In this document: in pieces, positions 17,226-25,680 of the stretch
Layout of the letters: each line of letters opens with the position of its first letter
How positions within the stretch are numbered: the first letter of the stretch is position 1
Source: an uncultured SAR86 cluster bacterium
GTDB taxonomy: Bacteria > Pseudomonadota > Gammaproteobacteria > Magnimaribacterales > D2472
Assembly (NCBI GenBank): GCA_902528215.1
Contig: CABZRR010000004.1
Span: forward strand, 1 to 64,000
DNA: 64,000 nucleotides
Direction of reading: 5' to 3'
Notes under the pieces: model-generated
The model's input: the letters and a program-made list of their open reading frames with translations, nothing else
The model's database searches: none
What the model was told of the DNA's origin: nothing
Position numbers and translations under genes: made by a program

Positions 17226-17682
17226 TTGCAAAGGGAGTCCAGTCAGTTTCAAATTTATACACACTAGATGCTATTGCAGGAGCAATACTTTTTATTCCAA
17301 CAATTGATGGCAATGTTTCATCTAAAAATATTTTTGTTTCATGTAAGCTTTTAGTTGCGCACAGAATTTCTATATCTTGTATTCCACTGACAACATTAAC
17401 ACTAAAAATTTCTTTCTGATTTGAAAGTATCTCGGCTACCTCCTCTAATTTATCGCCCTGTACTCTAATTCCTACAGGAAGCAAATAATCATAGCCAAAC
17501 TTTTCAAAATCAGCTATGGCTATAATTTTACAAAAACCTCCATCGATGATTTTTGATAATCTTTTACTCACAGTTACTTCGTTGATAGACAATTTTTCAG
17601 CAATTGATTTTGCTGGTGCACGACCGTCGAGCTCTAAGATTTCTAGGATTTTATGGTCAAGATCATCTAGCGAAACTTTCAC
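17215..17682 (-). CDS. Lrp/AsnC family transcriptional regulator (first of a tandem pair)
   Basis: A 155-residue Lrp-type regulator starting MKVSLDDLDHKILEILELDG. The HTH covers about residues 5-50 (RAPAKSIAEKLSINEVTVSKRL) and the RAM domain the rest (IFSVNVVSGIQDIEILCATK). It differs clearly from the overlapping downstream regulator, so the pair is not a recent duplicate. Overlapping genes suggest the two proteins are made together and may form mixed oligomers; that is inference. It starts 26 bases after the oxygenase gene. Confidence 0.88.
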   Translation of the reverse strand: MKVSLDDLDHKILEILELDGRAPAKSIAEKLSINEVTVSKRLSKIIDGGFCKIIAIADFEKFGYDYLLPVGIRVQGDKLEEVAEILSNQKEIFSVNVVSGIQDIEILCATKSLHETKIFLDETLPSIVGIKSIAPAIASSVYKFETDWTPFANEA

Positions 17683-17708
17683 TTTATAAAATGCTTTTTA
17701 GTTAAGAA

Positions 17709-18581
17709 TTAGAATTCTCTTTTTTTAAGATCCAATCCAGAGGGAATATCTGCTCTATTGACTAGAAACTGTCCATACCATTTTCTTAACTTTCTAAGTG
17801 GGCCATCGCCATCACATACTACTGGATCGGGTATATAGATCTTATTTTCCCAAATCGCAACATCTTGTCCAAAAGCATAATTATTTGCATCGACATATCC
17901 CTGAATAAAAGCTGCCTCATCTTCAGCTGACATACCAGGAACTTTTTTTACCATAACCCCAAAGTTAATTTGAAATGACGTCAATGTTAATGGAATGTGA
18001 GTTACTGCAAGCCTGCTCTCAACCTTCATGCCGTCATGCACTGCACTCATGTATGTTGTCATATAGGCTGGGCCCTCATAAGTTGCTTGTGAGAAAAGAT
18101 CGCGTCCGAGAATAGGACTGTCTGCTGTCATTTCTTGGGTGTAAGTATGGTCCTTAGCTTCATTCCAAAAGCCTTCGAATGGAGCCTGGTGCACAGGACC
18201 AAAATGACCTTTATCTGCCATATTGTCTATAAGTTCACGGCAATTATTTTTAACAAGAAAACTAGCCATTCCATAATCTGACCACTCATCGGAGTAACAC
18301 TCTTCTATTTTTTTTGGCAGATAATCAGGATCTCCCTTTTCAACATCATGCCAAACTAATACCATTTGATTCCTTTCCAAAACTGGCCATGATTCCCCGT
18401 CACCAACATCAATACTAATTCCATCATCTGTTCTAAGAACTTTAATCTTTCTGTTAAATCCTAATATATTTTTAGTCTCTCCAACAGGAAAATCTCTCTG
18501 ATGACCAAGCGCAAACCAGCCTCTAGGGAATCTATCAGGAAGGTCGCTGGTTAGAACATCTTCTTTAAAAACTGAACTCAT
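17709..18581 (-). CDS. Rieske-type oxygenase catalytic component with a ligand-less vestigial Rieske domain
   Basis: This 290-residue protein has the catalytic domain of a Rieske non-haem iron oxygenase of the KshA/Neverland class. Iron ligands are H126 and H131 in NMADKGHFGPVHQ, with the bridging D123, and D240 in FGQDVAIWENK. Its end (DGPLRKLRKWYGQF) is typical of the class. Residues about 18-80 still follow the Rieske-domain backbone (RGWFALGHQRDFPVGE through LRTDDGIS to MVLVWHD), but the loops that carry the Cys and His cluster ligands are absent, replaced by a short DVGDGESWP. It cannot bind a 2Fe-2S cluster by itself. The preceding gene supplies an intact Rieske domain and overlaps by 17 bases. 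In this cluster the likely role is 3-ketosteroid 9-alpha-hydroxylation or a related steroid hydroxylation. Confidence 0.85.
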   Translation of the reverse strand: MSSVFKEDVLTSDLPDRFPRGWFALGHQRDFPVGETKNILGFNRKIKVLRTDDGISIDVGDGESWPVLERNQMVLVWHDVEKGDPDYLPKKIEECYSDEWSDYGMASFLVKNNCRELIDNMADKGHFGPVHQAPFEGFWNEAKDHTYTQEMTADSPILGRDLFSQATYEGPAYMTTYMSAVHDGMKVESRLAVTHIPLTLTSFQINFGVMVKKVPGMSAEDEAAFIQGYVDANNYAFGQDVAIWENKIYIPDPVVCDGDGPLRKLRKWYGQFLVNRADIPSGLDLKKREF

Positions 18582-19014
18582 CTATTCTTTCTCCATTTAA
18601 ATCTGCAGAATTACCATCTCTATCAAACCAAACATAAATTGAGCCGTCAAGTTCATCCACTTCCCATGAACGAGTAACAGCTTTTGGAGGTATCCTCTTT
18701 GCATAAGGTACTTCATTGCATGGACCCTCTCCAGACCATCGCCACGCATGGAAAGGACACCTAATTCCATCTTCTTCAACCTCCCCGCAAGCCAATGATG
18801 CACCCATGTGTCTACAATATAAGTCGAGCGCTGATAATTGATCATCTTTGCCTCTCCATACTACGATTTGCGTAGGAAAATCATCCACTTGTATGGCCTC
18901 CATTGAACCTATGTCATTGCTATCAGCAACTTTATACCATCCAGGCTTCAGTTGAACTCTCTTTGGGTCTCTCTGTTCTGGTAAATCAGGTGCTATGAGC
19001 TCTTGATCAGTCAA
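18565..19014 (-). CDS. Stand-alone Rieske 2Fe-2S protein, KshA-like N-terminal half
   Basis: A 149-residue protein consisting only of a Rieske domain. Cluster ligands are C67 and H69 (YCRHMGASLACGEV) and C86 and H89 (CPFHAWRW). The flanking EVPYAKRIPPKAVTRSW and GSIYVWFDRDGN segments match the Rieske half of 3-ketosteroid 9-alpha-hydroxylase KshA. No catalytic iron domain follows; the gene ends 17 bases inside the start of the catalytic component. It is far longer than a ferredoxin-type Rieske protein. I infer that it delivers electrons in trans to that component. An 86-base gap upstream may carry a promoter. No reductase (KshB) gene is nearby. Confidence 0.87.
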   Translation of the reverse strand: MTDQELIAPDLPEQRDPKRVQLKPGWYKVADSNDIGSMEAIQVDDFPTQIVVWRGKDDQLSALDLYCRHMGASLACGEVEEDGIRCPFHAWRWSGEGPCNEVPYAKRIPPKAVTRSWEVDELDGSIYVWFDRDGNSADLNGERIDEFSF

Positions 19015-19100
19015 AATTTTCTCCCTATATCATCTAATCAAATAATTACTATTATATATATATTAAAATTAATCAACGAGTATCAAAGCAATCAAATTAG

Positions 19101-19988
19101 TCAATCGCTTGATTCTTGATTGAATTTAGATACCACCTCTTCTGCCATTGAAAGCTGACTAATATCCTTTGAAGTAGGGACTAACAGAGCATCTGTTGCG
19201 CCCAACTCTTTAATTTCAACTAAAAAATTGTATAGGTCGTTTTGATTTCCAGAAAACCCTGCTATTTCAGATAAATTTTTTGCAAGATCTTCGCCCATCC
19301 ATCCTAAATATCTTGTTAAGTGAGTCTTAATATCATCCCGACCCGTATCTCCCAATCCAAACCAGAAACTTGTTATTAGCCTTGGAGAAATTTTTTTCTG
19401 ACTAAACGCCTCTTTTACTCTGTTAAACGAATCACTAATTTCTTTTAGATCTGCATTAAATGAAAAACCTGCTAATCCCATTGCAAAATCAGCTGACATG
19501 GACATTGCCTTTGGTCCAACTGCGCCTGCTAGAATTTGAGGTCCAGCCTTTGAAAAGGTGTTTGGGCCCATTTCTTTATGATAATCTTTCGACCAAACTG
19601 ACTTCATGGTTTTCACATTCTTTGCAAGAGTTGCCCATCTTCTATCTGACCAATTAGAATTAATGGCAGTATAGTCCTCTTCTCTTCCTCCAACACCAAC
19701 ACCAAGAGTGAATCTGCCCTCTGCAAGCATATCAATTGTTGCAAATTGTTTAGCGCTAAGGATAGGATTATGCATTGTTAGAATAGACACCGTTGCAATA
19801 ATCTCTACTCGATTAGTCCAAGCTGATACGGCACTAAGAGTAGAAATAAATTCGGGATTTGGAAATAAAATTCTCTCTCCAAGAGCAATGTGAGACCAAG
19901 GACCTGTATCAATTTTTTTAGTCCATTTTTCTAGATCTTTTCTTGTAAGATCAGGCTCCATGACCGGGAGGGTCATGCCAATTTTCAT
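19101..19988 (-). CDS. LLM-class flavin-dependent oxidoreductase
   Basis: A 295-residue TIM-barrel protein of the luciferase-like monooxygenase superfamily. Typical segments are [54 protein letters not shown] and [19 protein letters not shown] or F420 could be the cofactor; FMN is more likely in a gammaproteobacterium. It overlaps hsaF by ATGA (19985-19988), so it is made together with the ring-A degradation genes. Actinobacterial steroid clusters also carry a protein of this class with no settled function. No substrate is assigned. Confidence 0.82.
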   Translation of the reverse strand: MKIGMTLPVMEPDLTRKDLEKWTKKIDTGPWSHIALGERILFPNPEFISTLSAVSAWTNRVEIIATVSILTMHNPILSAKQFATIDMLAEGRFTLGVGVGGREEDYTAINSNWSDRRWATLAKNVKTMKSVWSKDYHKEMGPNTFSKAGPQILAGAVGPKAMSMSADFAMGLAGFSFNADLKEISDSFNRVKEAFSQKKISPRLITSFWFGLGDTGRDDIKTHLTRYLGWMGEDLAKNLSEIAGFSGNQNDLYNFLVEIKELGATDALLVPTSKDISQLSMAEEVVSKFNQESSD

Positions 19989-21001
19989 GACTTAGATTTT
20001 TGTTTTATTAAATCAAGTGCAACATCGACAATCATGTCTTCTTGACCTCCAACCATTTTTCTTTTACCTAGCTCAATTAAAATTTCTCTGGTATCTAAAT
20101 TATAGGTCTCAGCCGCTGACTCGGCGTGCCTTAAAAATGATGAATAAACTCCTGCATATCCTAAGGTTAAAGTTTCCCTATCTACTCTTACAGGCCTGTC
20201 TTGCAAAGGCCTAACCAACTCCTCTGCCGCATCCATTAATTTAAATAAATCTGTTCCGTGCGGCCATCCAAGCCTATCAATGGCTGCAATAAAAACTTCA
20301 AGTGGAGCATTGCCTGCACCAGCTCCCATTCCAGCCAAACTTGCATCAACACGATTTGCTCCATTTTCGACTGCAACAATAGAGTTAGATACGCCCAATG
20401 ATAGATTATGATGAGCATGCATACCTGTTTGAGTTTTTGGATCTAGTGTATCTTTAAAAGCTTTAAACCTATCAGCGACGTCTTCCATGCTTAATGCGCC
20501 TCCTGAATCTACAACATAAACACATTCAGCTCCATATGACTCCATAAGCTTTGCTTGATTAGCTAAATTTGATGGTGAGGTCATATGAGACATCATTAAG
20601 AAACCAATAGTATCCATTCCCAACTCTCTTGCAAATTCTATATGTTGTTTTGAAACATCTGCTTCTGTGCAATGCGTTGCAACCCTTACAGATCTAACTC
20701 CAAGATCCCAAGCCCACTTGAGGTCTTCTTTTATAGCAATACCTGGCAAGATTAAAGTCGTTAGCTTTGAATGATCCAAATTTTCAGCAACAGCGCCTAT
20801 CCATTCTTTATCTGTATGTGCACCAAAACCATAATTAAATGATGATCCTGCTAAACCATCCCCATGAGCAACCTCAATAGCATCAACTTTTGCATCATCC
20901 AATGCCTTTGCAATTTCAATGACATGGTCAAGTCCATATTGATGACGGATAGCATGCATACCATCTCTTAATGTCACATCCTGAATATATAACTTTTTCA
21001 T
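19985..21001 (-). CDS. hsaF: 4-hydroxy-2-oxoacid aldolase (HsaF/BphI/MhpE family)
   Basis: This DRE-TIM aldolase cleaves 4-hydroxy-2-oxovalerate (or the 2-oxohexanoate in steroid degradation) to pyruvate and an aldehyde. It is 338 residues, the family length. The N-terminal [14 protein letters not shown] supplies the catalytic Arg, the metal-binding Asp and a His; metal ligands HAHHN lie near residue 200. The C-terminal [13 protein letters not shown] helix is the interface with the dehydrogenase partner in BphI-BphJ. It overlaps the partner gene hsaG by four bases, in keeping with the known channelling complex. Confidence 0.93.
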   Translation of the reverse strand: MKKLYIQDVTLRDGMHAIRHQYGLDHVIEIAKALDDAKVDAIEVAHGDGLAGSSFNYGFGAHTDKEWIGAVAENLDHSKLTTLILPGIAIKEDLKWAWDLGVRSVRVATHCTEADVSKQHIEFARELGMDTIGFLMMSHMTSPSNLANQAKLMESYGAECVYVVDSGGALSMEDVADRFKAFKDTLDPKTQTGMHAHHNLSLGVSNSIVAVENGANRVDASLAGMGAGAGNAPLEVFIAAIDRLGWPHGTDLFKLMDAAEELVRPLQDRPVRVDRETLTLGYAGVYSSFLRHAESAAETYNLDTREILIELGKRKMVGGQEDMIVDVALDLIKQKSKS

Positions 21002-21921
21002 GAATTTAACTTTATAAGCTCATGCGCTGTTCCCATTGCAGCTGAAGTCATGATATCTAAATTTCCTGCGTATGTAGGAAGATAGTGACCAGCTCCTTCG
21101 ACTTCAAGAAAAATTGAAGCTTTTAAACCTTCAAATTCACCATATCCAGGAATGGAACAAGGATTATTAGAACCAAATCTTTCAAATTGAACCTCTTGTT
21201 TAAGTCGATAGCCAGGTACATAAGATTGAACTCTTTTAACCATTGACTCAATGCTTTCTTTAACTAACTCCTGGTCAGTTGGATCACACAAAGTAAAGAC
21301 AGTATTCCTCATCAACAAGGGTGGCTCTGCTGGATTTAATACAATTATTGCTTTTGCTTTATCTGCACCTCCAACCTTTTCGAGACCAAGGGCTGTAGTC
21401 TGAGTAAACTCATCAATGTTTGCTCTTGTTCCTGGCCCTGCGGACCTAGAAGAAACTGATGCAACTATCTCAGCATATTTCACACTGGATACTTGATTTA
21501 CCGCAGCAACCATTGGAATGGTTGCTTGACCTCCACATGTGACCATATTTACATTCTGTTGCTTTAAGTGCTCAGACAAATTTACAACAGGCACACAGTA
21601 TGGACCAATTGCTGCAGGAGTTAAGTCAATCATCTGTTTTTTATCTTTTGCAATTAAATCATGATGAGTTTTATGCGCGCCTGCTGAAGTTGCATCAAAA
21701 AATATCAAGGTATCCTCATACTCCTGCATTTGCATAAATCCCTCTAATCCATCTGAGGAAATAGGAATATTTAAGGATTTTGCCATTGCAAGGCCCTCTG
21801 AGTCAGGATCGATACCAATGACACCATTCAATGTCAAATAGTCAGAGGTATGAATAATTTTAAGCATTAAATCTGTTCCAATATTTCCAGATCCTATGAT
21901 TGCGCATTTTGTCTTATTCAT
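20998..21921 (-). CDS. hsaG: Acylating aldehyde dehydrogenase (HsaG/BphJ/MhpF family)
   Basis: This enzyme oxidises acetaldehyde or propanal to the acyl-CoA with NAD+, channelled from the aldolase. The 307-residue protein starts with a Rossmann motif [17 protein letters not shown]. The catalytic Cys is in [15 protein letters not shown]. The dimer/aldolase interface segment [15 protein letters not shown] is typical. It ends with ATGA overlap onto hsaF. In steroid catabolism the product is propanoyl-CoA; in this context that is the likely product, though acetyl-CoA is also possible. Confidence 0.94.
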   Translation of the reverse strand: MNKTKCAIIGSGNIGTDLMLKIIHTSDYLTLNGVIGIDPDSEGLAMAKSLNIPISSDGLEGFMQMQEYEDTLIFFDATSAGAHKTHHDLIAKDKKQMIDLTPAAIGPYCVPVVNLSEHLKQQNVNMVTCGGQATIPMVAAVNQVSSVKYAEIVASVSSRSAGPGTRANIDEFTQTTALGLEKVGGADKAKAIIVLNPAEPPLLMRNTVFTLCDPTDQELVKESIESMVKRVQSYVPGYRLKQEVQFERFGSNNPCSIPGYGEFEGLKASIFLEVEGAGHYLPTYAGNLDIMTSAAMGTAHELIKLNS

Positions 21922-21923
21922 AG

Positions 21924-22709
21924 TTAAATAAAATTGATTCCACAGGTTCCAACACCTTTAAGATTCATTCTAAATTTATCTCCAGCTTGTGCAGGTTCTA
22001 ATGGCACCAATGAACCTGATAAAATAAATTCTCCTGTAAGCAATGGTATATCATATTCACCCAAAGTATTAGCTAGCCATGCAACAGCTTCGGCCGGATG
22101 CCCTTGAACTGCAGAACCCTTACCTGAAGAAAGAAATTCCTCATTTTTAAAAACCTCAACCTCTAGTTCATCCATTGCAAACTCATTTGGAGAAACTGCG
22201 CCCTCACCTAATACAAAAATTCCGCAAGATGCATTGTCTGCAATAGTATCTTGAATCTTAATTTTCCAATCATCTATTCTTGAATCAACTATCTCAAAGC
22301 AAGGAATAATTTTTTCTGTTGCCGAAATAACATCCTCTTTGGTAATGCCTGGTCCATGGAGGTCTTCTTTTAAAATAAAAGCAATTTCAGCTTCAGCTCT
22401 TGGTTGAATTAAATACTCTGAAATTAAAAAATTTGATTTATTTTTTACTTGCATTGTATTAGTTAAAAAGCCAAAGTCCGGTTGATTTACACCAAGCATT
22501 TCTTGCACAACCTTACTTGTTACACCAATTTTCTTACCAATAACTTTTTCTCCCTCAATCTCTCGATGAGAAAGGAATTTCTTAGAAATCTGATATGCAT
22601 CATTGATATCTATATCTGGATACCTATCAGTCAAAGGCTGAATCATTTTTTGCTTTTTTAATGCTGAAAATAACTCGAACGCAATATCAGCAATAGTACT
22701 AGGGTTCAT
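21924..22709 (-). CDS. hsaE: 2-keto-4-pentenoate hydratase family (HsaE)
   Basis: It adds water to 2-hydroxyhexa-2,4-dienoate (or 2-hydroxypenta-2,4-dienoate), the small product of meta-cleavage, giving the 4-hydroxy-2-oxoacid for HsaF. It is 261 residues, family length. Metal-binding acidic residues are in [11 protein letters not shown] and in [12 protein letters not shown]. The conserved KIGVTSK and [16 protein letters not shown] segments are present. It starts three bases after hsaD and ends two bases before hsaG. Confidence 0.92.
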   Translation of the reverse strand: MNPSTIADIAFELFSALKKQKMIQPLTDRYPDIDINDAYQISKKFLSHREIEGEKVIGKKIGVTSKVVQEMLGVNQPDFGFLTNTMQVKNKSNFLISEYLIQPRAEAEIAFILKEDLHGPGITKEDVISATEKIIPCFEIVDSRIDDWKIKIQDTIADNASCGIFVLGEGAVSPNEFAMDELEVEVFKNEEFLSSGKGSAVQGHPAEAVAWLANTLGEYDIPLLTGEFILSGSLVPLEPAQAGDKFRMNLKGVGTCGINFI

Positions 22710-22712
22710 GCT

Positions 22713-23522
22713 CTAAGAATTTAAAAAGTTAATACAAGCGTTATTAAAAACTGTTTCCTGCTCAATCATAACCCAGTGTCCACATTGACTAAAAAGCATT
22801 ATCTGGGAATTTTGGCAACCATTACCTATTTTCATGGCGCCTGAAACTGGTATGAACTGATCATTCATCCCCCAAAAAGCCAGAACTGGTTGAGTAATAG
22901 ATGGAAGATCTGATTCCATATTGGGTATATCCATTGTTGCCATTACTTGAGAATTCATTAGCGGCAGAATTTCCATTCTCTCATCAATCATCTCTTTAGT
23001 TATTATTGATTTGTCATATGGAAATAGCTCAAGCAAGCCCTCTATTTTGTCTTGATCCATATCGCCACCTAAAAAATCAGAGAGTAATTTCTTAATCCCA
23101 GGCATTGAGTTATAAACTTCAAAATCCTCTATACCTCCTGGAGCCATCAAAATTAGCTTCTTAACTCTTGCAGGATGATCTAAAGCAAGACCAATTGATA
23201 ATGCGCCACCTAAACTATTTCCCAATAAAGAAAATTCCTCAATTTTAAGGGCATCAACAAACTCAATTAATTTTTTATTGAAATATTGTAATGAATATAT
23301 TTCATTATCTGGCTTGGACGAAAATCCATATCCAGGAAGATCTGGCAAAATTACTCTGAAACCTGCATCCTTTAAAGCAATAAAGTTATTTTTAAAATTT
23401 GTATGTCCAGATGCTCCAGTGCCACTTCCATGTAAAAGAAGAAGAACATGCCCGTCACCTTCATCATAATAATGAAATTTGAAGCCATCATTAACTTCAA
23501 TAAATGATCCTTTCGGAATCAT
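22713..23522 (-). CDS. hsaD: Meta-cleavage product hydrolase (HsaD-like alpha/beta hydrolase)
   Basis: An alpha/beta hydrolase of 269 residues that hydrolyses the C-C bond of a meta-cleavage product. The nucleophile is S103 in GNSLGG, the acid lies in FWGMNDQFIP and the His in QCGHWVMIEQ. The oxyanion region HGSGTGASGHTNF and the DLPGYGFSSKP segment follow the HsaD/BphD pattern. In the steroid pathway it would split 4,9-DSHA into HIP and 2-hydroxyhexadienoate. Fully embedded between the P450 and hsaE genes with three-base gaps. Fold and triad are certain; substrate is from context. Confidence 0.87.
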   Translation of the reverse strand: MIPKGSFIEVNDGFKFHYYDEGDGHVLLLLHGSGTGASGHTNFKNNFIALKDAGFRVILPDLPGYGFSSKPDNEIYSLQYFNKKLIEFVDALKIEEFSLLGNSLGGALSIGLALDHPARVKKLILMAPGGIEDFEVYNSMPGIKKLLSDFLGGDMDQDKIEGLLELFPYDKSIITKEMIDERMEILPLMNSQVMATMDIPNMESDLPSITQPVLAFWGMNDQFIPVSGAMKIGNGCQNSQIMLFSQCGHWVMIEQETVFNNACINFLNS

Positions 23523-23525
23523 GAT

Positions 23526-24875
23526 TTAAATCCTAGTAAGCGTTATTGGCAGGCCATCAATTGGACGAGGCAAGTGAACATGCTGAAAAGCAGGATTATA
23601 ATCAGATCTTAAATTGATCTTATAGTTTTTAAGTAGCCTAAATAAATATAATTTCGCATTCATCATTGCAAAGTGCATTCCAATACACTTATGCGCCCCG
23701 CCGCCAAATGGGACATAACTAAAACCATGTCTTTTATGCTCGGCTCGCTCGGGTGAAAATCTCATTGGATCAAAAGTATAAGGATCATCCCACCATTGCT
23801 CCATTCTATGAGTGAAAGGCGGGCTGATCATTACTACAGTGTTTGCAGGAATATCATAACCAGCAACATTCACGTCCCTTGTTGTTCGTCGGTTTAAGAC
23901 CATCACTGAAGGATAAAATCTTAAGGTTTCTTGAAATACATACTCAGTCAAATTCATTTCAGCTAGATCTTCAAAAGTTGGCATTTCGTTAGTAACACTG
24001 AAAATTTCATTTCTAACTTTATCTTGCCATTCAGGATTTTTTCCTAGGTAATAAAGAATATTTGTTAAAGCACTTGTTGTAGTATCAAATGCAGCAAATA
24101 GTAAAAATGCAATATGTCCATCAATATCAATATCATCTAAGTACTCCCCATCTTCATCTTTCGCGTTACAATATCTTGTAAACATATCCAAACCGTTGCT
24201 GCCCCTTCTTTTAGGAATATTTTCAATGAAAAACTGTCTTAGTTCCTCTCTAGCTTTGAGTGATTTTCTAAATTGCAGGAATGGAAGATCATAAGGTAGT
24301 GGAGTAATTAAACCCTCATTTATCTCTGAGAAAAGATATCCAAGTTTTTTTGCTTCAGGGCTTAATTCATCTAATCCGATAAAAACTCTTGCTGCAACAT
24401 CCATTAAAGTTTTTTGGATATTATCGTAAAAAATAAATTCTTCGTTGATTGGAAGATCTTGAATGCGCCTTTCTTGGATAGGAATTAACATATCTACATA
24501 TGTTTTCAATGCATCATTTTTGAATGCAGGTTGAGAAGCTCTTCGCGTCCTTTTATGCTTGGCATCATCTCTTGTTAACATTCCATCAGGATAAAGACCT
24601 CCCAAAGAGCTTGCATAGCCACCCGCAACACTGAAATTACCTTTTGGGTCAAACAATGTAGCTTCATTAAATTCTGGACCTAAACACATTAAAACTCTTT
24701 GATTTTTTACCATATCCAATCGGGAAACAGGCCCATATTTCTCATAATGTTTGTTGCACATGGCCAATGTATCTTTTACAAACTCAACGGTTTTGCCAAG
24801 AAAAGGAAGTCCATATTCACCTGGAAACATTGAGAGGTCTCTGTTATCTGGAGCTAATGTATTTAAATCTGACAT
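23526..24875 (-). CDS. Cytochrome P450
   Basis: A 449-residue soluble P450 monooxygenase. The haem thiolate is C397 in YVPFGGGAHKCIGMHFAMM; the I-helix oxygen-activation motif is FAAFDTTTSAL; the K-helix ExxR is ETLRFYP. The N terminus has a proline-rich PGEYGLPFLGKT start without a membrane anchor. The haem loop is closer in style to the CYP51/CYP26/CYP120 group than to the CYP125/CYP142 steroid side-chain hydroxylases, so I do not assign a CYP family. Placement between hsaD and an SDR implies a sterol, steroid or terpenoid substrate. Its ferredoxin and reductase partners are not nearby. Confidence 0.9.
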   Translation of the reverse strand: MSDLNTLAPDNRDLSMFPGEYGLPFLGKTVEFVKDTLAMCNKHYEKYGPVSRLDMVKNQRVLMCLGPEFNEATLFDPKGNFSVAGGYASSLGGLYPDGMLTRDDAKHKRTRRASQPAFKNDALKTYVDMLIPIQERRIQDLPINEEFIFYDNIQKTLMDVAARVFIGLDELSPEAKKLGYLFSEINEGLITPLPYDLPFLQFRKSLKAREELRQFFIENIPKRRGSNGLDMFTRYCNAKDEDGEYLDDIDIDGHIAFLLFAAFDTTTSALTNILYYLGKNPEWQDKVRNEIFSVTNEMPTFEDLAEMNLTEYVFQETLRFYPSVMVLNRRTTRDVNVAGYDIPANTVVMISPPFTHRMEQWWDDPYTFDPMRFSPERAEHKRHGFSYVPFGGGAHKCIGMHFAMMNAKLYLFRLLKNYKINLRSDYNPAFQHVHLPRPIDGLPITLTRI

Positions 24876-24884
24876 AGTTTTACA

Positions 24885-25655
24885 TTATGAATTTTTTGCA
24901 ACTAATTTCCACCAATAATTTGGTAAGAATCTTCTTATCCTAGTTGCATATAAAGCTTCTTTTGTAGGATAGCAAATAATTTTATCGGTATGTAAATCTT
25001 TTTCTATTTGATCGACCACTTCCTCTGGATCACATAGCATGCCTTTTTCAACTGCAGTATTAATTACATTTGGTGCATCCGTCTCATCAACAAATCTCAT
25101 TAAAGGAGTATTGGTTTGAGCAGGACAAACTACCATAACTCTGATATTTGTGTCTTTGACCTCTTTAGCTAATATTTCACCAAAAATATTTACAGCTGCT
25201 TTGGAAGCGCAATAAGCAGACATATTTTCAAGAGGACACATTCCTGCAATTGAACCAAAAAGTATTATTTGCCCAGTATTTTTTTCTAGCATTGAAGGCA
25301 AAATATTACTCACGATATTTACAGTACCCTCATAATTAATTCTCATTAAATTATTTATAGAGGTTGAATCTAAGTCCTGAATTCTACCCATCGGCATTAC
25401 TGCTCCAGCATGAGTAACTCTATCGATTTGTCCTATTTGAGTATTTACCTCGTTAACCATTTCCTTGACAGCATTTGCATCTGCCAAATCACAATGAAAG
25501 GTTGAGATGTTATTGGACTCTTTTTTCAATTGATTAAGATTTTCTTCGTTTACATCAACTGCTGCTACATGAATTCCATCTGCTGCAAGTCGTTTTGCAG
25601 AAATCTTTCCCATTCCACTGGCTGCACCAGTTATTAAGGCATTTTTAATTTCCAT
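24885..25655 (-). CDS. Short-chain dehydrogenase/reductase
   Basis: A 256-residue classical SDR. The cofactor loop is TGAASGMGKISAK; an Asp after the second strand (AAVDVNEEN) points to NAD(H). The active site has Ser in LFGSIAGM and YCASK. The usual NNAG is THAGA here, a noticeable change in the structural motif. The C terminus is basic (YATRIRRFLPNYWWKLVAK), which may contact membranes. It lies between the P450 and an EthD-like gene. A hydroxysteroid dehydrogenase role is plausible from context but not proven by the sequence. Confidence 0.82.
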   Translation of the reverse strand: MEIKNALITGAASGMGKISAKRLAADGIHVAAVDVNEENLNQLKKESNNISTFHCDLADANAVKEMVNEVNTQIGQIDRVTHAGAVMPMGRIQDLDSTSINNLMRINYEGTVNIVSNILPSMLEKNTGQIILFGSIAGMCPLENMSAYCASKAAVNIFGEILAKEVKDTNIRVMVVCPAQTNTPLMRFVDETDAPNVINTAVEKGMLCDPEEVVDQIEKDLHTDKIICYPTKEALYATRIRRFLPNYWWKLVAKNS

Positions 25656-25680
25656 AATTATTTCCTTCCTCTGAAATTTA

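Noticed and set aside
17709-19014. A simple frameshift splitting one normal Rieske oxygenase gene
   Set aside because: The second gene has its own full N-terminal Rieske-like fold (residues 18-80), so joining the two frames would give two Rieske-type domains in a row, not one normal enzyme.
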